Assembly (NCBI GenBank): GCA_949775045.1
Contig: OX459107.1
Location: 13,955,179 to 14,019,178, forward strand
Origin: Metridium senile
Taxonomy: Eukaryota; Cnidaria; Anthozoa; Actiniaria; Metridiidae
Length of the DNA stretch: 64,000 nt
Direction: 5' to 3'
Of this stretch, positions 12,479 to 28,700 are shown one piece after another; the stretch's first letter is position 1; every line of letters begins with the position of its first letter. Made by a program: the position numbers and the translations under genes. A model generated the notes under the pieces. It made no database searches. It was not told the origin of the DNA and saw only the letters and a program-made list of their open reading frames with translations.

Positions 12479-12599
12479 CTATTTGTAGAAATCAGGTTGT
12501 CGCTTTCGCTCGGATGTGTCGAATTCGCTCAGTGCTTGAATGGGCGATTCCTGGCGTACTCGCTCAGCTCTCTGGAGGGTGGTTACCCTGTCAGCCTCA
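12479..12599 (-). pseudogene. truncated copy of the alpha-catenin last exon
   Basis: On the minus strand this encodes the C-terminal alpha-catenin residues (EADRVTTLQRAERVRQESPI, then QALSEF and SERKRQPDFY), as at 21053-21170, but the exon's 5' part and its acceptor are missing because the duplication breakpoint cuts the exon. The copy also lacks about 11 bases next to the stop, so it reads on for one lysine to TAG. It lies about 180 bp downstream of the sulfotransferase stop and has no link to other alpha-catenin exons. Confidence 0.88.
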
Positions 12600-12776
12600 A
12601 GAACCCTAAAAGGACCCTAAAAGGTAGGCACATGAAATATCTTTAATTATTATAAAGGTATGCCGATCATCCCTACTACTGAATAGGATACTAGTACGTA
12701 GGATTTGCAATACATCGGTGCAGGTATAGTGCCAATATATATAGCTGGTTATATTTATGTAACAGGCTTTGGGAAT

Positions 12777-17611
<4,835 letters not shown>

Positions 17612-17880
17612 GATGCTTTATATCACTTTAATGACCTGTTGTATGGAATATAAAGCTGAACAAGGAGCTACGGTACTTTACAATAACATAGCCAACAGGG
17701 CGTGTTGACACTGCAAGCGATGGGTGCATTGTACCGAGTCCGTTATTATACCTCGCAAATAATCGTCCAATCACAACTTCGTATTTTAGTCACGTGGCGA
17801 TCCATTATTTTGCGATATTGGACAGCAACCTATTGGACTGCAACATCGTATCTACAGAATTATTAGTCGTGCGGTTAATA

Positions 17881-20800
17881 ATATTCACAAATTACAAGCA
17901 AAACAAAGAAGAATATTATGGACGTACAGTGACGTATTTTGTTATGATTTTGCCAACCAACAATTGTAATTAGAACAAAGAAAATTAAAAAATCTATTGT
18001 TAAAATGGTTGGCAAATTAGCATCACAAATACCAACACTTGTAAACACTACGCTCACCTATACACAAAGTCCAAGCAAAGCACTAAAAACAATAAAACAA
18101 TAAAAAAGGCATGTAATGGCCCGGGCAAACGGCTTAAACATTGGTTCGATTTTGTTGAACGCTGTAGAATGGTTGTTGAACGATGTTGAACGTAGGAGGC
18201 AAAAGGTTTCTACAATGTTGAATTGGGGTGGCAAACATTGGCATTCAACAAAATCGAAAGGATGTTGAAGCAAATGTTGAAGCCGTTTGCCCGGCCCTTT
18301 AATTTACTCTAAATCAAGGCTACCTCTGTGGAACTGCGCCTTTTGTCAAATTGTACAGCGGTGCTAAATAATACCGTGAAGACACTACAGTAAAACCCCG
18401 GGTATAAGAACCTAGATTTTTCCTAGTCAGCCTGAACAGGTTCTTATATAAATGGTGCTTAACTTGAAATCATGCTATCTAGGCTCTAATAGCATCACTC
18501 ACTTCATCATTACAACAACTTTCTTCCTATTTTATTTACATACAGGTCAATGCTTTTGCACATGGCTCTCTTTTTACAAAATAAAGACAAGTAAAAATTT
18601 CTGCCTGACAGGTTCTTAAATTTTAGGTTCTTATACGCGGGATTTTACTGTATAGCAAACTCACTGTGTTGTTTCCACAGACAACCATGATATAATTTCC
18701 ATGAAACTCTACGAGGTTGATGAACCACAAGACAGCGCAGGGAAGGAGAAGAAAGAAGAAATACAAGACTTTACTAAGATAGAACCTTTTGCTGATGGAG
18801 CTGATAAATTCAGAGGTAATCATAAAATACATGTCTTTTCGTTTTCTTTACTCTGAAGATGACATCCGCTCAGGTTGTCGAAACGTCAGACATCAACACC
18901 ATCAGTCTTTCTCAAGACTACACCACCCCGGACGATCGTCTCAATGTATTAAGCCTGACGCAAGTGCCCTATTTATTGGGGAGCATCAGACTTGCTACTT
19001 CTACGTTAAATATTTGGGTACACAACTATGCTCACATCATCGTTATTATTAAAGTGCTTATTGTCATCATTACAACACCATCGTCACTTTTAACTTACAG
19101 AATCATTATCGTCGTTTTCATCTTCACTTCCAACGTAATCGCTATCATCATTTCCATTATCATCATCATCATCAATACCAACATCATGATCACTTCTATC
19201 ACTATCAGTATCATCATCAGGCATGTGCAAAGCATTTCTCTGTTTCTATGTTAAATCTCCCAGTATGTTGTTTGTCTTCAGATCATGTTGACGATGTTAA
19301 AGGAAGCTTCTCACCGCGTACTACCAAGATCTTCACGTGGTTCTTCTGGCTTGCTCTTGTGGTCGTTATTCTCTGTGGTGTAGCGTTTTATTATTATCAA
19401 AAACAACAAGAAGACAACAGAAAACGATTCTACTAAAGTAGCATATTAACAACTCGTGGAATAAATTGAACGATGCGGTATTGTAATTGAGAATTGAAAA
19501 ATAGGCAATGAAATCGAAACTACGAAACACGAATCAAAACAGAGAAACGAAGACAACCTCGAAGAATATAATCTGCAAACGAACGGAACTGGAAAAATGC
19601 ACAATGGACAATAGTAACATGGATAAAAGAAAAAAATGGGAATCGAAAAGAAGAAAGGGAGTAAGAAGACTGAAAAATCTCTTTACTTCGCGTTCGTAAG
19701 GAAACATGATCATCGGCTTGAGGTCACGTGATTTAAGAATTTATTTATAAAAGTGTATGTGCTTGCCACATGATAGTAAATTCGCGAGGGACTGGGTTCG
19801 AATGTGAGCCCAGTCTCTCTCATTTAGAAAATGTAAAAATATGCGCAGAGCGCGATAACATTTGTACGCTTATAAGTTAGTTCTTTTCGTTTCTTTTTAC
19901 TGAAGTACTTTGATCTTTTTCCCCTCAAGATAATTCAAAATAGCACTAGATATAGTCTGTAACCCTGTGGGGGAGTGGTGTGGAGCTTGATGCACGATAA
20001 TTAAGGCAGACAGACAGCACAATAGCCCGTGCTTTTACGCGAAAACTACGTAGAAACAAATTTATTTTTTGGGATTGAATATCGTCTTTTCGCATTCTTT
20101 CTAGGTCAACACTCAATTCGGCGGTAGAGCTTTACAGTGCAGACACTCCAACCTGGACCACTTTTAATAGATAAATTGATAATCCGGCAACCAATCATTG
20201 CAGCTTTCGGTTTTATAATGTTATGAGCGTGAGAACACTATAATTTGATTGGCTTATGCTGTTATCAGTTCAATCTCTGTCTGGTTTAAATGTTTTTTGA
20301 TTGGACGGTTTTGTTTAAGTAGTCCCGGTTGGAGTGTCCGCACTGTAATTGGTTTCGTTTTCGCGTAGAAGTAGGGACCTGTTTTGCAGTCCAAGTCCCA
20401 AAGTGTTGTGTTTTCCGCGCTTGACGTCAAATTTATTCTTTTCAATTCCTTTCATATTATACAAATTTCAAAAGAATAAATTTGACGTCAAGCGCGGGAA
20501 ACAACACTTCAGGACTTATTAAAAGGGTCTATAATAGTTTAGCTTTTAAGCACACGTTAAAATTAATCAGTAGTTCTTTAACCAATCACAGCGTGCGTTG
20601 TATGCAATAGTACGTCATAGTTTCACTTAGTAATTTTAATAAATTATATGTAAATGAGTGTGTGGATGTTGTATTTTAATTGAGCATCACAAATAAGTCA
20701 ATCGTTTTAAAGTTTTATTTTAGGAAAAAAACATGCTTGGTTTCAGATTGTGAAATCACGAAACCAGTGCGAAATCACATTATCTTTTAACACTGAACTA

Positions 20801-21170
20801 CAGCGAAATCACGAATTGAAGTCATGAAAAATTATTACAGCGAAATCAATGTAGCGAAATTTTTGAAATATTAGCGAACTATTTTACGAATCGTATTTTT
20901 AGTGAACTTCTACTTTAGTGCTTTATTAAAACCAGTAAACGTTTACCATTTTATCCACAATTGTGCGAGTTTTTATTAATTGTTTAAAATAGAAATCTAG
21001 TTTTCCCGCTATTAGTGTCTAGTCTAGTTTACAAAAAGCTATTTGTCGTCGATCAGTAGAAATCGGGTTGTCGCTTTCGCTCGGATGTGTCGAATTCGCT
21101 CAGTGCTTGAATGGGCGATTCCTGGCGTACTCGCTCAGCTCTTTGGAGGGTGGTTACCCTGTCAGCCTCA
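17881..21170. repeat. segmental duplication, copy B
   Basis: Direct copy of 8760-12599. It holds LMAN2-like exons 8-9 without the rest of LMAN2, the LMAN2 3' flank, and most of the functional last exon of alpha-catenin. It lacks the MITE found in copy A at 9057-9482. Confidence 0.93.
18681..19436 (+). pseudogene. duplicated LMAN2 exons 8 and 9 (orphan)
   Basis: Exon 8' (18681-18815) and exon 9' (19282-19436) are almost identical to 10024-10158 and 10703-10857: same lengths, phases, splice sites, membrane helix, NRKRFY end and AATAAA (19460). One Ser-to-Ala change is visible in exon 8'. No lectin exons lie directly upstream; the nearest gene is the sulfotransferase on the other strand. A dead copy, or an alternative 3' end reached by a long intron from LMAN2 exon 7. 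Confidence 0.88.
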
Positions 21171-22645
21171 TTATCGAGATTGACCAGCGGTTTCTTGTCG
21201 GGTGCGCGCATGCGCCACGTGACGACAGGTGTCTGAAAAAGGATGCAAAGGGAGTTACTTCATGTAGGAATAAACTGATGGTCCTACATCTAAACATATA
21301 TGGAGAATTACTAGATATTTTAAGGGAATACAGTGAGGATATACATTAATTATCTGCATGTGATAAGATTATTATGGTCAACATACCTTGACGCTTCCAG
21401 ATTTATGCTAAAAAAGCAAAAGATTGAATATCAGTATTGACAAAAACAAACAGGAATCCCATGTCAAAATGAAGGTAAAAACACAAGAAACCCAACAAAT
21501 TAATAGTTCCCTACACCACCAAAGGAAGCCCAACAAATTAATAGTTCCCTACACCACCACAGGAAGCCCAAGTGATGAATGTACTACGTACCTTGGTAGA
21601 AGCGACGTACGATGCCTTGACGGTCAGGATAACGGCGTTCATGAGATTCTTGGCTGCTGTGATTAGTGACGTGGCACTGTCCAACTACAACAACAGAAGA
21701 GAATAACGTAATGAATAACACAATACTTGATATCTTATTTTAGTGGCCGGGTTGCACATACAAGTATTCACCCCATACCAGGGGCGTATCTAGTAGCACC
21801 GGACAACATCCTAGCGCCGCAATTAGCCCTTCATATGCTATTGGGACACCCTCTGGCAATTTTCTGGATCCGCCTCTGCATACCAAGAGAAATGAAGCTC
21901 CTCTTCTCTCGCTGGTACTAGGGGGGAAAGGTAGCCTATTTGTCAGGGAAGGGTTTTAAGGAGACTTATTTAACTAGGGTGGTCCAATTAGCAGCGAGAC
22001 TGGCATCTAAATAAGGGGACCTTCTTAGGGGCGGAATTGAATTATAAGGGGGAGGGGAGAGGGGGAAGATTTTGAAAAAATATCCTGCAGCCCTCTTATC
22101 AAGGACAAGAAAAGCGTACATTACAGGCTCTGGGGAAAAAATATCATGCCAACAGAATGTGACAAAAAAATCTACCAATCTAGAAGAACAATATCATGCA
22201 CCGCTGTTTGACTGAAAAAAAAAATATCTGGCTTGCTCGTCGGTGGGAAAAGAATATCTTGCACAAAAAAAATATTCCAGCAAAGAGTGCCCATTCTGGA
22301 CACAAATTGGAGGCAAGTGACGACAGCAGCTAAAACTGATCACAATTTAAAACCAGACGAAGAACTACAACTTTTAATGGCTTCAAAATGAAACATGGTA
22401 TTCTACGGATGCCAACGTACCACAATGTCTACAACAAACATGTTCGCTGAAGATGTGGAATGAAATTGATTGATTGATTGATTGATGATTGATTGATTGA
22501 TTGGTTGGTTGGTTGGTTGGTTGGTTGGTTGATTGGTTGGTTGATTGATTGATTGATTGATTGGATTGGATTGGTTGGCTGATTGATTGGATTGATTGGA
22601 TTGATTGAATTAATTAATTGGTTGGTTGATCGATTGATTGATTGG

Positions 22646-22676
<31 letters not shown>

Positions 22677-25600
22677 GATTGATTGCTTGATTGGATTGAT
22701 TGATTGGTTGATAGATAGATAGATTGATTGATTGGTTGATTGATGCTCACCCCAGAAACAACAAGTTCACCGCTAATCATCTGTACGTCGGCCTTGACTC
22801 GACTTGTGATGGTCAGTTGGTGAGAGAATAGAGCAATACGCTGGATGTACGCCATCAAATCGTTCTTGGAGCTCGAATCAGGACACTATACACAATATAA
22901 TAGATGAAGGGGTTATAATTGAACGGCATCATAATTGTCATCATCATCACTGTAACATAATCATTGTTATCATCACTATCATCTATAGCAACATGATCGA
23001 CACCATCACCACTATAACTCTCACTCAGCAACAATATAATGAGCGCCATCACGTGATCGGATCATCACCAGTTTCAATCAATCTCGTCCACAACCTTAGC
23101 CTCGATAGCGTGTAATATATTCTTTACAACTTCATTAGAGCTCATGGTAATTTAAGGAATATACACATTATCAAACAATTGAAACACTTAACAATCCCAC
23201 AGGCTGTAGTCATATTCTAAAGAATATATTACACGCTATCGAGGCTGAGGTTGATTGAGGAGAACTGTTAAAAGGACTGTTGTAATTACTAATGACAACG
23301 TACTCGTTCTGCGATGGTTGTTCCAAGTTTCTGCATCTTGTTTCCACTCTTAGCAATTCTCTGAAAAATAACGTTATACGTGTAAGTATATTACAAGTAT
23401 ATTTGCTCTGTAGATTCTATGTGGCATAGGTGGCCTAGCGGTGAGAGCGCTGGTCTCTCACCTTTGTGGTCCACGTTCGAGTCCCGGCTCGGGCATGGAT
23501 TATATGTTGAGTTGAGTTTGTTTGATGTGTTCTTCTCTCCTATGCCACGAGCTAGGGTGTTTCTCCGGGTTATCCGGTTTTCCTCCCTCGCAAAAATGAA
23601 CATGTGAGCTGAATTGTGTGCAAAATATTTAACGTAGAGGTAGTGAGTGTGTGTCTGAGTCTCCCCCATTAGTAGGGCACACGTGTCCAGTCTAGAAGAA
23701 TTGAGACGTTAAAAAAGTGATTGATTTATTTTTATCATCACGTGTAAGTATCATAAGTACATTTGCTGTATATATCAGTATTATGTTCTAGTACCTTGGC
23801 GGCTTCGATGACATCCATTGTTGTTTTTAGAGGACCAGTACCCCTGGAAACACAAATGACTTGTTACATTGACATGTTGAACAATAACTGTTGTACTGCA
23901 AGCACCATCATTATCGTCTTCGTCATCGTCACAACATCTTTACCATCAATTCCATTATTACATGTATTATCTTTATCTATCGTTACATGTATCTTCGTCA
24001 TCATCATTATTATTGCCACCGCCATGCACACCGTCGTAATCATCATCATCATCACCACCATCATCATCGTTACCACCATCAACACTATCATCATCATCAC
24101 CATCATAACAATAATAATAATAATAATCGTCACCATCCTTATCACCGTCAAAACCATCATCATCATCAAAATCATCATAGTAATAATCATCATTACTATC
24201 ATCAACACCACCTTTTTTACCACCACCATCATAAAAATCATCATCATCACCATAACCATCAACAACACCACCTTTTTACCACCACCATCATAATAATAAT
24301 TATCATCACCATCATAATAATAATCATCATCATTATCATCATCAACACCATCATCATTACCATCATCATCATCATCAGGATAATGACACTATTACCTGGT
24401 AAAGTCAGACACCTCCATCATCATCATAATACTAATCATCATTACCATCATCATCGTCAAGATAATGACACTTTTACCTGGTAAAGTCAGACATCTCCAT
24501 CATCATCATGCACATTTTCTTGGAAAGAACAATGATCTCATTTCCTGCTTCATCCCATTTGGTCAACTCTCGTTCCAGTGCAAATCGTTCTGCCTGAAGA
24601 CTATCAGCTAACTCAGCGATCTTGACTCTCTCTGATTCGGGTAGGGCACGGAATAGCGACTACAGGGGGAAAGATAGATGGTTATAACAACAACTGTGAT
24701 AGTATGTGCATTGTCATCATCGTGATTATCATCATGATTATCCCCATCATTTTCATCGCCGTCATCACCATTACATGATCATCATCAACAATACGCATAT
24801 CATCATTGTCACAATCATAAATCACTTTTTTAACGTCTCAATTCTTCTAGCTATAGACTGCGCACGTGTGCCCTACTAATGGGGGAGACTCATACACACA
24901 CTCACTACCTCTACGCTTAATTATTTTCCACACAATTCAGCTCACATGTTCATTTTTGCGGAGGGAGGAAAACCGGACAACCCGGAGAAAACCCTCGTGG
25001 CATAGGAGAGAAGAACACATCAAACAAACTCAACTCACATACAATCCAGCCGGGATTCGAACCTGGATCACAGCAGTGAAAAGCCAGCGCACTCACCGCT
25101 AGGCCACCCATGCCACCCATGCAATGAGTGTTATCGTTGTTTCATTCACCATCACATCACCACCATAACTATCATCATCATTATTGTCATCAACTTCGAC
25201 GTCAACTCTATCATACATACCCTTGTGCTTTTCTTCGACAAACTCTTGCTGTTGTCGTCTTCTGTCTCGTCCAACTCTGAGTAAGGAGCTGCTTCGTAGT
25301 CAGACACAGGATCATAGTCGGATAACACGGTCTCGGGTTCTTGTAGTTGACCTGAATAAACACGGAAAGATTAGTCGAGTCGCCGTTATGTCTATCATCA
25401 TCATCACCATCAGCAGCAGCAGCAATATCATCATCATCACGTACCGTCACCAACATCTTGATGATTATAACCATTATCATCACTATTATCAGTTTTTTTA
25501 TCAGTTCACTCTATTAGACAAATTCATTGCTATCATCACTACTAGTATTGATATTATCACCAACTATTATCGTATCATCATCATATATCATCATCATAAT

Positions 25601-25698
25601 ATCCATCATCATCATCATCATTGCTCCGGCATCATCATAATCACCAACACCATAATATAACTATCATCACCATAATAATAATAATAATAATAATAATC

Positions 25699-25730
<32 letters not shown>

Positions 25731-28700
25731 AACTATCATCATCATCATCATCATCATCACCACCACCATCATCATCATCATCATCATCATCATCATAACT
25801 ATCATTATCATCAATACTCACTAAGCTCCATATCAGCCTGAGGGGTTGTAATCATTTCATTGATAATAGTCGGTCCCTTGTATCGTGGTTGAGATACTGT
25901 CTTGGCCCATTTGACTGTCTCAGGCCCTGTGTAACCCACGAACGCCCATGACGCGTGGAAGCCTGGGTGAGGATTGCCTGTGACGCCGAGACCTTGTAGA
26001 GATCCCTTGGCGTCGTTAACCGCGGTACCTGGAAGACAACGATTAGTCGACATTACCATCGTGGTCATTATCATATTATCGTCAACATCATTGACATCAA
26101 TATACATCAGCAATATCATTATTAGCAACAAGCATTATGAAATACAGTGGAACCCCGCCTTACGGCCACCCGCTTAAAACGGCCACCCCGTTATTGCGGC
26201 CAGTTTTTTTAGGTCCCGACGAATGCATGCCCATACATTTTCTATAAAATTTACCCGCTTAATACGGCCACCCCGTTAATACGGCCACTTTGGGCTGTTC
26301 TTTCGTTGCCGGATTAACGGGGTTCCACTGAAGTTATTATCGTCTTCAACACTTTCCGGCCTTATCATCGATCTGAATCATTTCCCCTACATTATCGTTA
26401 TCACCATCATAATAATCATCAGACATCGTTTTCAACATCATTACAATTGTCATCATCATAATGATAATCATAGTTATCACAATCGTATTCAACAATATCA
26501 TAATCGTTATCACCATTGATCACTATCATCGTCATTACTATCATCGTTACTATCATCGTTATCATCATCATCGCCATCATCTTAATCACTACCATCATCA
26601 TTATCACCATCGATCATAATTATCATCATCATCATTACAAACATCGATCATAATTATCATCATCATCATTACCAACATCGATCATAATTATCATCATCAT
26701 CATTACCAACATCGATCATAATTATCATCATCATCATTACCAACATCGATCATAATTATCATCATCATCATTACCAACATCGATCATAATTATCACCATC
26801 ATCATCACCATCACCATCGATATCATAATTATTATCATCATCATCTTCATTATCACCATCGATATCATCATCATCATCACGGTGATCACTGACCATCAAT
26901 CATCATCATCACAATCACTACCATCACCATCACCGTCACCTTGCATGTTCCAACACTAACCTGTCGTTCCCTGTGTTGCCATCAATACCATTCTCTCTTG
27001 AGGGAGATTATCGATAAATCGAGCCATTTTAATTCCTTCCCCTTTAGACGACTCAGCGGTATCGAAGTGCGTTGCCATGACGAAGTTACCGGCGTTGTCA
27101 AGGACGACAACGTTATGTCCTCGTTGTAATGGTGATCGTTCGATACCGTTGACTTTGATCGATGTTCGGCCTGTACCGTTAGGATCGTCGGCTCCTTCAG
27201 CTACGATAGATACCTTGATTTGACCTGAAATAATACAAGAATGAAAGTGAGAAACTATCATCATCACCATCATTGACACAACCATCACTATCAAATTCAT
27301 CATCATTATAATAATCAATCATGGACTATTAATATCATGCATTTCCTCCATCATTATCACCATAATCATCAATACAATTGTGACAATCTATCATCATCAT
27401 CATCATATCATTATAATTACAATCATCATTATCATCATCAGTAGTGTTTACAACATGAGCGGCCGTGTTGTATCGGCAGATACAATCGCAAGCCGAAGGC
27501 GCGCGATTGTATCGCCGATACAACACGGACGCGAATGTTGTAAACTACTTAAAAAATGTCTAGGTAAGCTCTTTCATATTTGACCAAAATTTTCAAGATT
27601 AAAATAAATTTTGCCGTAAAATTACCAGTTAAAACTTATGCAAATCAGGATATACAACACTAGTGTTGTATCAGATTTACAACACTCGTCATGGTCATGG
27701 TTTCTTTTGAAAATGTCTCATTAATTATTCATGAATTTTTTAATCATATATATCACTGCCATCATCATCATTATCATCATCATCATTTCCATCATCATTA
27801 TCATATATCACCACCACCATCGTCTTCGCCACCACCATTTTATCATCACCATCATATATCATATCATCATTATCAAATATCACCACCACCATCGTCTTCA
27901 CCACCACCATTTTATCATCACCATCATATATCATATCATCATTATCATATATCACCAACATACATGTAATCATCATAATTTATCATTACCATCATTATAA
28001 TATATCAACATCATCATCATCATTATCATCATTATCATATATCATCATCATCATCATTACCACCACCATCATTACCTGCTTGTGCAGCCGGTGTGGGGAT
28101 AATCTGTGCGACAATCGATGGTCCTCGATAACGAGGTCGTATCTCAGCCGATGACCAGAATCGTTCTGTTGGTCCTGTACATCCAGCAAACGCCATTGAA
28201 CCCTTGTAGTGGACGTCCATATCTCCCTTGTAACCAATACGCTGGAAGGCCTTAGCTGCCAGGTACGCATTGTTCCCTAACAAGAGAAAAGCCATAGTCA
28301 TCGTCTATTTAAACAATAGAGAAGTTGAATCGAGGGCATTATGCTGTGATAGTCGCCCGCGGAAACTGGATGTTCAGAAAAACAAATAGTCGCCCGAGAA
28401 CGAAGTCTGCTCAATTGTTTTTATTATTCAACAAAATTTTCCGAAGCGGACGAAAAGCTCAGCGGGCACTATGGGCTGATAGTATCCCTCCGCGGCGGGC
28501 ACTATCACGTCACGTGATCGCCCCACGACCAATGAGAGCGGAAGAAAATTTGCTGTTGAATTACAATGTACTATAATCACCATCGCTACAGTAAAAACCC
28601 GCATAAAAGAATTAACACAAGATTTCGGTTCAGGCTGATTTTGTTCTTATATATCTTATATATTGTTCTTATGTATATGGTACATTGTTGACCAAATTTC

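Larger units (their letters stand above)
8760..12599. repeat. segmental duplication, copy A
   Basis: Direct copy of 17881-21170, with most stretches nearly identical. It contains LMAN2 intron 7 (part), exons 8-9, the 3' flank, and a truncated alpha-catenin last exon. Copy A is longer, mainly because of the 426-bp MITE at 9057-9482. The left breakpoint lies in the outer MITE. The right breakpoint lies inside the alpha-catenin exon, where identity stops after 'gtcagcctca'. Confidence 0.93.
25822..27224 (-). other. ILEI/FAM3-like module 2 of alpha-catenin (exons 18-19)
   Basis: Residues about 832-988, exons 26961-27224 and 25822-26028 (471 bases, 157 codons). Visible: TSIKVNGIERSPLQRGHNVV, VVLDNAGNFVMATHFDTAES, ARFIDNLPQERMVLMATQGT, LGVTGNPHPGFHASWAFVGY and PRYKGPTI. 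Clearly paralogous to module 1, with the same intron position and phase, so it arose by tandem duplication. No cysteine is seen in this module, consistent with a cytosolic environment. Confidence 0.85.

Noticed and set aside
26605..26810. Regular 34-bp repeats resembling a CRISPR array
   Set aside because: Repeats are contiguous with no unique spacers, the DNA is eukaryotic, and the units are part of an ATC tract.
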